Positions 1-9,976 of a stretch of DNA of 64,000 nt are shown here, in pieces. The notes under the pieces are model-generated. The model saw nothing but the letters and a program-made list of their open reading frames with translations. It was not told the DNA's origin and searched no databases. The translations under genes and the position numbers were made by a program. Each line of letters opens with the position of its first letter. Position 1 is the first letter of the stretch. Origin of the DNA: Bolinopsis microptera (Eukaryota; Ctenophora; Tentaculata; Lobata; Bolinopsidae); the NCBI RefSeq assembly GCF_026151205.1, contig NC_087081.1, positions 6,257,246 through 6,321,245 on the forward strand. Direction: 5' to 3'.

Positions 1-951
1 GCTGCCCCTTAGCTGGTCGGAACGGGGGAGTGCCCGGAATTTAAAAGTGCTTATAAGCGCTTTTTTAACGCCGCCCCTAACCTGGTCGGAACGGGGTGGT
101 GCCCGGAATTTAAAAGCGCTTATAAGCGATTTCTCAATTCCCCTTAACCTGGGCGGAACTGGAGAGTGCCCACTTGCATGTGCTTTTCTGAGCAACCTGG
201 GTTGCACCGGCAGAGTCAGGATTTAAAAGCGCTTATAGGCGCTTATGATCGCTTTTCTACCGCTTTTTCTATCACCCATGGCCTGGTTGGCAAGAATTAT
301 AAAGCGCTTATAAGTGTTTTTTCAATGCTGCCCCTAACCTGTTCGGAACGGGGGTATGCCCGGAATTAAAAAGCGCTTATAAGCGCTTTTTCAATGCTGC
401 CACTAACCTGGTCGGAACGGGGGAGTGCCCGGAATTAAAAAGCGCTCTTAAGCGCTTTTTAAATGCTGCCCCTAACCTGGTCGGAACTGGAAATCAGAGT
501 GCCCGCTTATAAGTGCTTTTCTGAGCAACCTGGGGTGCACCGGTAGAGTCAGGATTTAAAAGCGCTTATGATCGCTTTTCTACCGCTTTTCGTATCACCC
601 CTGGTTGGCAGGAATTAGAAAGCGCTTATAAGCGCTTTTTCGATGCTGCCACTAACCTGGTCGGAACGGGGGAGTGCCCGGAATTAAAAAGCGCTCATAA
701 GCGCTTTTTAAATGCTGCCCCTAACCTGGTCGGAACTGGAAATCAGAGTGCCCGCTTATAAGTGCTTTTCTGAGCAACCTGGGGTACACGGCAGAGTCAG
801 GATTTAAAAGCGTTTATGATCGCTTTTCTACCGCTTTTCCTATCACCCATGGCCTGGTTGGCAAGAATTATAAAGCGCTTATAAGCGCTTTTTCAATGCT
901 GCCACTAACCTGGTCGGAACGGGGGAGTGCCCGGAATTAAAAAGCGCTCAT
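1..951 (+). repeat. Left palindromic subrepeat array
   Basis: Units of about 69 bp and longer ~200-bp composites each carry the palindrome GCGCTTATAAGCGC or a one-base variant (GCGCTCATAAGCGC, GCGCTCTTAAGCGC). Between the palindromes lie GC-rich stretches such as CTAACCTGGTCGGAACGGGG. The short ORFs here recur in every copy only because the DNA recurs; their codons show no independent coding signal. Confidence 0.85.
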
Positions 952-1139
952 TAGCGTTACATTTCAGCCATGCAAAATTACAATGACATATTTTGATTAC
1001 TAAATGATAAATGGTACTGCAATATAAGTTGCTTAATGTTTGGCCGGATGACAACTAACGAGAAAAATAAACTTGATTATATAATAATTAATTCGGCTGA
1101 ACCAACACATAGCAAGAGCCACATTAACGTTGGGGCCGT
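952..1139. other. AT-rich spacer inside the left arm
   Basis: Single-copy-looking AT-rich sequence that interrupts the palindromic array. It is conserved in the copies at 23196-23380 (reversed) and ~26890-27077, and in degraded form at ~20465-20660. No ORF. Confidence 0.6.
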
Positions 1140-1281
1140 CAAAAACCTGGTCAGAACTGGAAATCAGTGTGCCCGCTTATAGTTATAAGTGCTTTTCTGT
1201 GCAACCTGGGGTCACCGGCAGAATCAGGATTTAAAAGCGCTTATAGGCGCTTATGATCGCTTTTCTACCGCTTCTACTAAA

Positions 1282-1631
1282 TCGCTCGCCCAAATTTTAA
1301 GGAAATTCTTGTGAAAAGGCCCTTTGGGGCATGAAAGTGATCTAGATCGGTGTATTTTTGGACGCTGATTCCGAATCACCCCCCATGACGTAGGGTTAAA
1401 ATGCTTCCCTGGAGAGTTATGGGCAAAAAACCGTTTTGGTCACGTGACAGGCTAGTAAAATACTAATTCGATTGTTTAGGGCCCGGGTTAGGGTTAGGCT
1501 TGTGGTAAGTGTTATGGTTAACTTCGGGGTTATGGTTAGGGTTAGGGTTGGGATTAGGATTTATGTAAAACCGTTTTGTACGGCTGCAAAACCATAAAAA
1601 CCAAAGTCACGTGAAATTTTTGGGCGAGCGA
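1282..1631 (+). mobile_element. ~350-bp inverted-end unit (MITE-like), outer copy
   Basis: It begins TCGCTCGCCCAAATTTTA and ends with the inverse, AAATTTTTGGGCGAGCGA, giving ~17-bp terminal inverted repeats. The interior holds GGTCACGTGAC and a short run of GGGTTAGGGTTAGG-type motifs. A diverged copy in opposite orientation lies at 2779-3118, so the two bracket the element core. Further copies are at 27220-27568, 28716-29055 and (reversed) 22700-23048. It could be an independent MITE that inserted twice, or the ends of an older element. Confidence 0.65.
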
Positions 1632-2778
1632 ATTAGTAAAAGCCGAGTTGGACTCCAATATATGGAACAAATATTTTACGAGTGTCACCCGTCAATTCTC
1701 GCAATCACATTCAACATTGCGCTTCGCTAGTTTGGTAAAAATTCACCACTAGACTGGGCCTCACCAAGCTGTGAATTGAAAGATTGACATCGCATTGTGA
1801 GTCAATATTTTGTCTCATGTTAGTTCATGCTGTAAAATGGGCATATCAGCTTGTTTACCGATTACCGCGCAATTGTTTAATTTACTTATGACTATGTCAC
1901 GACGCGACCTGAATGATACAAATAGACCCAATACCGTACCCATGGTTAACAGGTGATACTCTTAATTGACGGATGTTACTCGTCTAAAGTAGCGCGCGCC
2001 GCTTTCTGCAAGGTGCGGGAAATTTTGGGAACCAATATATGGTTGCCAAAATCGATGGAGGGTTGGCGACTAGATCAAAGCTCAACGGCTCTGGATTAGG
2101 GGTGGACGATAAAATAAACTTGCTCAGATTTTAAATTTTTTTGTAACACTGTTTTCTAGAGACTCTGAGAATTTTCACAATACCAAATTTGTCATACCTT
2201 TTTGGAAAGATCAGTGAGTTTCGCCTCACTAGCTGGGTGCCATTTGCTCTATCCAGAGCCCTTGCGCTTGCAGTAGCGCGCACCCACTCACTTCTTGACG
2301 TACTTGTGAAACAAGCGCGCCCGAAGTGGCGCGAAAACACATGGTTAGGTGAAGGGTGCCATATTTGATCGTGCGCGGCTTTTGGAGCAAAAGTAGATGT
2401 AAAAGTCGCGTAATTTGACCAAATTCGTTGATTTTTGTCGTATTATTTCGGACACTTTCCTCGTAAGTCTATGAGTACAGAGTGAGCTCACCAATTTTTG
2501 TTGCAATCGGAGGTCGGGAAAGATACTCAATATCTATTTGTTTGAAGAAAATTGTGCTGGCCGAAATTAGCGCTAAAAAACTATCCTACTATACAGTCGG
2601 CACGCGCGGCTCACTGTTGATGGCGCACTACCTATCTGGATAGAGCAACGGCAGCACAAAGGCACATGGTTAAGTTAGGTGCAAAATAATCGAACATGCA
2701 GAAACTCTTAGCTTTATTGCATTGTATATCATGTGTACGCTTATTTTTGTATAAAAACCGCGACCGGCTTTTGCTAAT
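1632..2778. other. Single-copy core of the fold-back element
   Basis: About 1.15 kb without a convincing gene. Open frames of 61 and 69 codons on the minus strand (2131-2530) are preserved in all copies, but this is expected from near-identity. Pieces of the core occur alone elsewhere: 40160-40215 resembles ~1640-1690, and 47553-47640 resembles ~2350-2450, so the core also exists as old dispersed fragments. Confidence 0.6.
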
Positions 2779-3118
2779 TCGTTCGCCCAAAAATTTCACG
2801 TGACCTTGGTTTTTATGGTTTTGCAGCCGTACAAAACAATTTTACATAAACCCTTATCCCAACCATAACCCCGAAGCTATCCATAACCCGCGTACCTTAA
2901 CCCAAACCCTAACATGAGCCCTAAACAATCGAAATCATGTTTTACTAGCCTGTCACGTGACTAAAACGGTTTTTGCCCATGTAACTCTCCAGGGAAATAT
3001 TTTTACCCTACGTCATGGCGGGTGATTCGGGATCAGCGTCCAAAAAATACACCGATTTAGATCAATGTCATACCCAAAGGCCTTTTCACAAGAATTTTCT
3101 TAAAATTTGGGCGAGCGA
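2779..3118 (-). mobile_element. ~350-bp inverted-end unit, inner copy
   Basis: Inverted and visibly diverged partner of 1282-1631, with the same GGGCGAGCGA-type ends and the same CACGTGAC and CCCTAA motifs. Divergence between the pair is much larger than between whole fold-back copies, so the pair predates the recent amplification. Confidence 0.65.
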
Positions 3119-3770
3119 TTTCGTAGGAGCGATTCAAACGCGCAATCTGGCGCGGTTTATTTGTTGCAGTTTTACTATCTAATAACCAAATTTTACAAGC
3201 TATCTCAGCACGCCTGCACGCGCACGGCTTTACTAGCGTATATATACATTACTTTTTTCCTATTGGTACTCAGCGTGCACTTGTTTTTATGTCCACGATT
3301 GATTATGAACAAGTACGTGAATGCTGGTCACGCACACACTAACTTTCAATGAGCACCGCACTTTTTTCAGACGTCGTGATTCGCTCAGCCCGACTAGAGA
3401 TTCCTTGGAATGACATAAACAGGCCTGTCATACTCGTTGACAGACTGAGCGTGGCCCAGCGCAATAATTTAATTTCATATACTATATTTTTCTTTTGCAA
3501 GTTCTGAATGTGAAGTGTGTATGACTGATGACGCAGCGCGCATCGACCGCCACCAGGACAACCACCACCATTAACAACATATAAATAAACGCTTGCAAGC
3601 GCTTTACAATTTCTGACAATTATTGTCGGAGAACTTTGCCGCGCCGTGCACTTAGCCTTCTTGCTTGGCTTCTAGATCGCCAGTCAAACAACTATGTTTA
3701 AATCCATGTTGATAAATGATAGATAAATCGGTAAAAACCAGCAATAAAAAGTGATTGTAATCGCTTATAA
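3119..3770. other. Spacer between inner unit and right array
   Basis: About 650 bp of mixed sequence, repeated at 29056-29707. An 81-codon open frame at 3107-3352 starts inside the inverted-end unit and is rich in hydrophobic residues, but it has no recognisable domain. No gene is supported. Confidence 0.4.
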
Positions 3771-5742
3771 CTTATAACCGCTTTTCAAATCCTTAGGGGC
3801 AGCATTAAAAAAACGCTTATAAGCGCTTTCTAATTCCTGCCAACCAGTCCATGGGTGATGGGAAAAGCGGTAGATAAGCGATCATAAGCGCCTATAAGCG
3901 CTTTTAAATCCTGACTCTGCCGGTGCACCCCAGTTTGCTCAGAAAAGCACATACGAGTGGGCACTCTCCAGTTCCGACCAGGTTGAAGGGAATTGAGAAA
4001 TCGCTTATAACTATAAGCGCTTTTAAATTCCGGGCACTCCCCCGTTCCGACCAGGTTAGGAGCAGCATTGAAAAAGTGCTTATAAGCGCCTTTTAATTCC
4101 GGGCACTCCCCCGTTGCGACCAGGTTAGTGGCAGCATTGAAAAAGCGCTTATAAGCGCTTTCTAATTCCTGCCAACCAGGCCATGGGCGATAGGAAAAGC
4201 GGTAGAAAAGCGATCATAAGCGCCTATAACCGCTTTTAAATCCTGACTCTGCCGGTTCACCCCAGGTTGCACAGAAAAGAACTTATAAGCGGGCACTCTG
4301 ATTTCCAGTTCCGACCAGGTTAAGGGGAATTCAGAAATCGCTTATAAGCGCATATTAATTCCAGGCACTCCCCCGTTCCGACCAGGTTAGGGGCAGCATT
4401 GAAAAAACGCTTATAAGCGCTTTATAATTCTTGCCAACCAGGCCATGGGTGATGGGAAAAGCGGTAGAAAAGCAATCATAAGCGCCTATGAGCGCTTTTA
4501 AATCCTGACTCTGCCGGTGCACCCCAGGTTGCTCAGAAAAGCAGTATGCAAGTGGGCACTCTCCAGTTCCGACCAGGTTGAAGAGAATTGAGAAATCGTT
4601 TATAAGCGCTTTTTAATTCCGGGCACACCCCCGTTCCGAACAGGTTAGGGGCAGCATTGAAAAAACGCTTATAATCGCTTTATAATTCTTGCCAACCAGG
4701 CCATGGGTGATAGGAAAAGCGGTAGAAAAGCGATCATAAGCGCTTTTAAATCCTGACTCTGCCGGTGCACCCCAGGTTGCTCAGAAAACCACTTATAAGC
4801 GGGCACTCTGATTTCCAGTTCCGACCAGGTTAGGGGCAGCATTTAAAAAGCGCTTATGAGCGCTTTTTTATTCCGGGCACTCCCCCGTTCCGACCAGGTA
4901 AGGGGCAGCATCGAAAAACGCTTATAAGCGCTTTATAATTCTTGCCAACCCATGCCATGGGTGATAGGAAAAGTGGTAGAAAAGCGATCATAAGCGCCTA
5001 TAAGCGCTTTTAAATCCTGACTCTGCCGGTGCACCCCAGGTTGCTCAGAAAAGCACATGAAAGTTCCAACCAGGTTAAGGGGAATTGAGAAATCGCTTAT
5101 AAGCGCTTTTAAATTCCGGGCACTACCCCGTTCCGACCAGGCTAGGGGCAGCATCGAAAAAGCGCTTATAAGCGCTTTTTAATTCCTGCTCACCTGGCCA
5201 TGGATGATAGGAAAAGCGGTAAAAGCGGTGAAATAGCGATGAATTAGCCGTAATAAGCGATTTCTAAAAAAACGCTTATAATCGATTATAAGCGGTTATA
5301 AGATGTAATATAGCGTTTTCCTGACTCAATTTTAAAAGCGCTTATAAGCGCTTTATTTGCGCTTTACAAACAGCTAAATTGCACCCCAATTATAAGCGCT
5401 TATAATCGCTTATAAATGGTTCAAAAAAGCGCCTACGAATCGCTTATCCGGCCAACCGCTTATCCACCCGTTTTTGGCGCCAATCCTACTGGAAAACCGC
5501 TTTCAAATCGCTCAGCGACGCTAGTAAGCGCTTAAAAGCGCTTATAAGCGCTTTTAAATTCAAAAAAGCGCTTTTTTGAATTATGACACCAATTATAGTC
5601 GATTATAAGCGATTTTTTTTGAACCGTTTATAATCGTAAAAAAAGCGATTGTAAACGGTTTTTTTTAAAAAAAAGCGCCGAAAAAGCGCTCAATAAGCGA
5701 TTATCGGCGCCGATCATAAAATATCGTTTATGGAAACTTGCC
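3771..5742 (-). repeat. Right palindromic subrepeat array and terminus
   Basis: The same unit family as 1-951 in reverse orientation, forming the long right terminal inverted repeat. From ~5220 it grades into simpler AT-rich palindromes (for example AAAAAAGCGCTTTTTTGAAT near 5565) and the terminal ~105 bp shared by all ends. Confidence 0.8.
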
Positions 5743-6556
5743 ATACTTGTAATACTTGTAATACTTGTAATACTTGTAATACTTGTAATACTTGTAATAC
5801 TTGTAATACTTGTAATACTTGTAATACTTGTAATACTTGTAATACTTGTAATACTTGTAATACTTGTAATACTTGTAATACTTGTAATACTTGTAATACT
5901 TGTAATACTTGTAATACTTGTAATACTTGTAATACTTGTAATACTTGTAATACTTGTAATACTTGTAATACTTGTAATACTTGTAATACTTGTAATACTT
6001 GTAATACTTGTAATACTTGTAATACTTGTAATACTTGTAATACTTGTAATACTTGTAATACTTGTAATACTTGTAATACTTGTAATACTTGTAATACTTG
6101 TAATACTTGTAATACTTGTAATACTTGTAATACTTGTAATACTTGTAATACTTGTAATACTTGTAATACTTGTAATACTTGTAATACTTGTAATACTTGT
6201 AATACTTGTAATACTTGTAATACTTGTAATACTTGTAATACTTGTAATACTTGTAATACTTGTAATACTTGTAATACTTGTAATACTTGTAATACTTGTA
6301 ATACTTGTAATACTTGTAATACTTGTAATACTTGTAATACTTGTAATACTTGTAATACTTGTAATACTTGTAATACTTGTAATACTTGTAATACTTGTAA
6401 TACTTGTAATACTTGTAATACTTGTAATACTTGTAATACTTGTAATACTTGTAATACTTGTAATACTTGTAATACTTGTAATACTTGTAATACTTGTAAT
6501 ACTTGTAATACTTGTAATACTTGTAATACTTGTAATACTTGTAATACTTGTAATAC
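5743..6556 (+). repeat. (ATACTTGTA)n minisatellite, ~90 copies
   Basis: A 9-bp unit repeated essentially without error for ~814 bp, between the fold-back terminus (5742) and the first codon of a truncated LINE frame (6557). All three forward frames and one reverse frame are open, giving spurious repeat proteins (NTC or YKY repeats). The same unit forms the LINE tail at 8664-8690 and arrays at 21243-21360 and, with CCTTGTAAT as the main variant, at 14766-15209. Confidence 0.95.
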
Positions 6557-7317
6557 TTTGCCGATGACACCCGAATAGGCAGAAAAATATCGACTTTAAA
6601 CGACTGCAATCTTCTTCAAGAAGATCTAAACAGAATCATACGTTGCTCCGAGGACAACAACATGAAACTGCACGAAAACAGGTTTGAACTTGTTTGCTAT
6701 AGAACACCGGCCTCTAAATCACTTTCAGAGGAGCTGCCATTTATGAGTGACATCACAAACTACACCACTCCAAATGGATCAGTCATAGAAAGAAGCCCAT
6801 TAGTGCGTGACCTAGGAGTCAACATGTCCGATGACTACTCCTGGACACCACATATCAATATCATGGTTGACAAGGCACGTCAGATGGCATCTTGGGTTCT
6901 TGGAGTATTCAAAGACAGGACAACACCTGTTATGCTCCAGCTCTACAAATCCCTGATAAGGTCCAGAGTGGAGTACTGCTGCCCGCTTTGGAATCCAAAC
7001 AAGATCTATGATATCCAGTCTATCGAGAGCATACAACGCCAGTTCACTAGACGAATTCTAGGGCTCAGAGACACCGATTATTGGAATAGACTGAAGGAAC
7101 TGAAACTTGCATCACTGCAAAGACGCCGAGAACGCTACACCATCATACATCTGTGGAAAGTTCTCCAGGGTATATGTCCAAATGACCTAGATGTACAGTT
7201 CAGAGAGAATGCTAGACTGGGAGTTATAGTTATACTCCCTTCTCTCACAAAAAAAGCATCAGCTGCTGCACGCTCCACCTACGACCACTCATTCGCAGTG
7301 AGAGCTGGAAGACTCTG
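6557..7317 (+). pseudogene. LINE reverse transcriptase, C-terminal part (5' truncated)
   Basis: The reading frame opens directly out of the minisatellite with F-A-D-D, the catalytic box of reverse transcriptases. It continues in frame (an ATG at 6662 is internal) through the typical thumb/connection segment of Jockey/CR1-type non-LTR elements, including LVRDLGVNMSDDYSWTPHI, SRVEYCCPLWNPNKI and IQRQFTRRILGLRD. It breaks at 7317, where a 974-bp repeat is inserted; the frame resumes at 8292 after a 146-bp duplication. Everything upstream of the FADD box (endonuclease, RT fingers and palm start) is missing. It would be non-functional as it stands. The clade within Jockey/CR1 is not settled. Confidence 0.85.
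7172..7317 (+). repeat. Long target-site duplication, left copy
   Basis: This 146-bp segment of the LINE frame is repeated at 8292-8437, on the other side of the inserted repeat, with one difference (GTTATAG versus GTTAAAG near 7225). It behaves like an unusually long duplication created at insertion. Confidence 0.85.
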
Positions 7318-8291
7318 CAGTTAGCTGGAAATCAATGGTAGGTTGATACTTTGTTTAAATGAGCCAATGAGGATCATAATTTTGTCAACATTTAGCGAAA
7401 ACTGTTCTATAGAATCATACTGCTCAGAAAACATCAAATACGCTTCATTTAGTGGACCGTTCCTAAAATCGCCAAAGTGGTAAACACCCCCTGAAATAAC
7501 TGGTCAGCCCTCTGATTGGTACATGTGACTTCAAAGTAGCTGTCCATTTAATTTTAGGGGAGCCCATTAGCCCGTTTAAGTGTTTGACGGTGCTGTGGCT
7601 GATGATTAATAAACTATAAAGGGGTAACATCCGAGGAATGATCAACGACCACTTCGGGTCCGCAACTCTACGGCGTGCCGCGTGATACGTTATGAAATCT
7701 AATAGAGTCTCACCACGTAGAGTATCAGGCCGTAGAGTCCGGACTCAACAACTTCATGTGTGCATTGGGAGCATCCAGGAAACCATTTACACAATGAAGA
7801 TATGTAAGCTAAATTAGTTGAGTGTATATCGGGTCGTGATATGCAGCTAAAAGCTTTATTTTGAATGCACTTTTTGTAACTTATTTCACAATATTTTACA
7901 ATATTTCTCAATATTTCACAATGTTTCACAATATTTCACAATATTTCTCAATATATCACAATATTGCACAATATTTCACAATATTTCACAATATTTCACA
8001 ATATTTCACAATATTTCACAATATTTCCCTTACTGTGCTCGGACTATTCACACTGAGACTAAGTTCGTACCCCAACTAAGCCTGCCCTAAACACACACCA
8101 ACTCATGGCTTCAACCGACGTCCGACAGATCACCAAATAACCGATCAAAAAGTTTAACGGGCCACTTGAACGAACTCCGATGCAACAATAAGACAACATT
8201 AAGACAACATTAAGACAACAATAAGACAACATTAAGACAACAATAAGACAACATTAAGACAACATTAACGAAACAAACACCAATAAGACCA
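7318..8291 (+). mobile_element. 974-bp dispersed repeat, copy 1
   Basis: Nearly identical to 10938-11914 (constant offset of 3621). It contains an inverted pair of ACTCTACGGC-type motifs (~7665-7735), a tandem array of CACAATATTT-like units (~7885-8025) and a terminal array of AAGACAACATT/AAGACAACAAT units (~8190-8270). The short ORFs are not conserved proteins. It splits the LINE frame and is flanked by a 146-bp direct duplication. The class is unknown; the ends show no clear inverted repeat. Confidence 0.8.
7885..8026 (+). repeat. (CACAATATTT)n array
   Basis: About a dozen imperfect 10-bp units within the dispersed repeat, duplicated at 11506-11647. The 72-codon ORF here (NISQYF repeats) is a by-product of the array. 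Confidence 0.85.
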
Positions 8292-8690
8292 ATATGTCCA
8301 AATGACCTAGATGTACAGTTCAGAGAGAATGCTAGACTGGGAGTTAAAGTTATACTCCCTTCTCTCACAAAAAAAGCATCAGCTGCTGCACGCTCCACCT
8401 ACGACCACTCATTCGCAGTGAGAGCTGGAAGACTCTGGAATGTTCTCCCCAAAATTGTCAATACTCAAAGGACTTTGACAAGCTTCAAGACATCTCTTGG
8501 AAACTTCCTAGACACCCTTCCAGACAAGCCCCCTACTCCTGGATACAGTGCAGAAAACTGTAACTCGATAATAGACTGGTGCAGTCAAGGAGGTGGTCCG
8601 CAGATTGCGTGATGGCCGTGAAGATGCCTACTTCTAAACCTATCAATAGGTTCAATAGGTAGGTACTTGTAATACTTGTAATACTTGTAA
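8292..8690 (+). pseudogene. LINE 3' end with minisatellite tail
   Basis: Continuation of the LINE frame after the insert. It repeats the last 146 bp of the first part, then adds the true C-terminus (AGRLWNVLPKIVNTQRTLTS to GGGPQIA, stop at 8610-8612) and a ~50-bp 3' untranslated tail. It ends in three copies of ACTTGTAAT at 8664-8690. The C-terminal 'RxWNxLP' motif is typical of Jockey/CR1-group polyproteins. The tail unit is the same 9-mer as the array directly upstream of this LINE, so the element sits within its own tail sequence. Confidence 0.85.
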
Positions 8691-9045
8691 AGGAAGAGGA
8701 GGAGGAGGAGGAGGAGGAGGAGGAGGAGGAGGAGGAGGAGGAGGAGGAGGAGGAGGAGGAGGAGGAGGAGGAGGAGGAGGAGGAGGAGGAGGAGGAGGAG
8801 GAGGAGGAGGAGGAGGAGGAGGAGGAGGAGGAGGAGGAGGAGGAGGAGGAGGAGGAGGAGGAGGAGGAGGAGGAGGAGGAGGAGGAGGAGGAGGAGGAGG
8901 AGGAGGAGGAGGAGGAGGAGGAGGAGGAGGAGGAGGAGGAGGAGGAGGAGGAGGAGGAGGAGGAGGAGGAGGAGGAGGAGGAGGAGGAGGAGGAGGAGGA
9001 GGAGGAGGAGGAGGAGGAGGAGGAGGAGGAGGAGGAGGAGGAGGA
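8691..9045 (+). repeat. (GGA)n microsatellite, ~355 bp
   Basis: Essentially pure GGA repeat, starting AGGAAGAGGAGG directly after the LINE tail. On the opposite strand it reads as a long polyproline frame, which is not a gene. A purine-only tract of this length can form triplex (H-DNA) structures; that is general knowledge, not seen here. Confidence 0.95.
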
Positions 9046-9059
9046 TAACTTAACCTTAA

Positions 9060-9870
9060 CGAAAACAACATACTTTGCTCACATGCACTATACTTTAAAG
9101 GACTGTGGTGGATCAAAGTTTGGGCAGGGAAAGAAGTCCACCTATTTCTTTGACCATGACCATTAACAAATATTAGTGGACCCAACCTCAGTGTTCTGAA
9201 ATATCTGCAAACAATGCCATTATATAAAGATATAAATAGTGATTACCAATGATATGAGTCTGATAAAGTTTGTGACTATTAAAAATTGAGCTTGGCACCT
9301 GGGCAACTGCAAAGTTTAATATCTTGATGATATTAGAAAGAAATTAATTTAAATGTTGCCATAGTGGGTGCTCTGAGAATTCCCAAGAAAAAATTATAAA
9401 ATTTCATTAACCAAAATCACACGTACCAAAATCACACGTACCAAAATCACACGTACTAGCATTGTATCTTTATTAGTTGCTTTTATTTGCAGGGTTGTGA
9501 AATACGTGTTTTACGTTTTTTTTTGAATTGGAGCATTTTTAAGTTTTGGGTGTTACTTATAGTTATGAGTTATTGCTGGATGTAAAAATGCGAACGTTTT
9601 TTCTCGTTTTTTGAAAAAAATAGAAAAAAGCTCGTTTTTAACGTTTTTTGAGTTTACCATTTACGTTTTTCACAACCCTGTTTATTTGTCAGAATAGAAG
9701 GCTCCGGCTAATAACATTTTGTGAAATTGAGAACATGAGCTTTATTATAGATACCAGGCAATTTCATATTCTTCATCTGGGTGCTTTTTATTTGATTGCC
9801 TGCTAGAGTTTTAATTTTGGTATAAAATAGGGCCTTACGGCGATTTTCTGTTTGATACGCTGATAAGACC
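9060..9870 (+). repeat. Family C dispersed repeat, right part
   Basis: Homologous to 15207-15805, sharing ATACTTTGCTCACATGCACT at the start and GGCGATTTTCTG..GATAAGACCT at the end, with small indels. Includes three tandem ACCAAAATCACACGT units at ~9414-9458 and a 191-bp hAT MITE absent from the other copy. No ORF is conserved between the copies. In the other copy, a minisatellite joins this part to a left part. Confidence 0.75.
9490..9680 (+). mobile_element. hAT-type MITE, 191 bp
   Basis: Terminal inverted repeats CAGGGTTGTGAAA / TTTCACAACCCTG, flanked by the 8-bp direct repeat TTTATTTG (9482-9489 and 9681-9688). The related sequence at 15625-15640 reads TTTTATTTGTCAG with a single copy, so it is the empty site. 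An 8-bp target duplication is the hallmark of hAT. The interior is AT-rich without an ORF. Confidence 0.88.
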
Positions 9871-9976
9871 TAGGGGTCGTCTCTTTTCAGTCCGTATCGC
9901 TTAATACACCACATAAATTTTGATAGGGCTACAGTCATGGCTGCTGAATCTGTTCGGGTACGACCGGTTCCTCTTC

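Larger units (their letters stand above)
1..5742 (+). mobile_element. Fold-back element copy 1 (left end outside window)
   Basis: This matches 25938-31679 almost base for base; I saw only a handful of differences, for example one G lost from a homopolymer and single substitutions. Read against the complete copy at 25101-31679, it lacks the first ~840 bp, which lie outside the window. The right terminus is the reverse complement of GGCAAGTTTCCATAAACGAT and ends at 5742. The layout is a left palindromic array (1-951 and ~1140-1280), an inner ~350-bp unit (1282-1631), a ~1.15-kb single-copy core, the same unit inverted (2779-3118), a spacer, and a right palindromic array (~3770-5742). No long ORF lies in the core, so it looks non-autonomous. 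The superfamily is unknown; the organisation resembles Foldback-type elements. Confidence 0.75.

Noticed and set aside
1-951. Regularly spaced repeats as a CRISPR array
   Set aside because: The 'spacers' are themselves repeated, the unit is part of a transposon arm, and the window is clearly eukaryotic.
1480-1560. TTAGGG-like runs as a telomere or chromosome end
   Set aside because: Only two or three perfect hexamers, interspersed with variants, always inside the ~350-bp inverted-end unit and present in many internal copies.
2131-2530. Minus-strand frames of 69 and 61 codons conserved in all fold-back copies
   Set aside because: The copies are nearly identical at the DNA level, so conservation is uninformative; no recognisable domain.
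5728-6609. Long open frames on both strands giving YKY or NTC repeat proteins (also similar frames at 14563-15330 and 21131-21436)
   Set aside because: Nine-base repeat units have no stop in several frames by construction; these are translations of minisatellites, not genes.
7861-8079. 72-codon NISQYF-repeat protein (and its copy at 11482-11700)
   Set aside because: Product of a 10-bp tandem array within a dispersed repeat.
8652-9185. 177-codon polyproline frame
   Set aside because: It is the complement of the GGA microsatellite.
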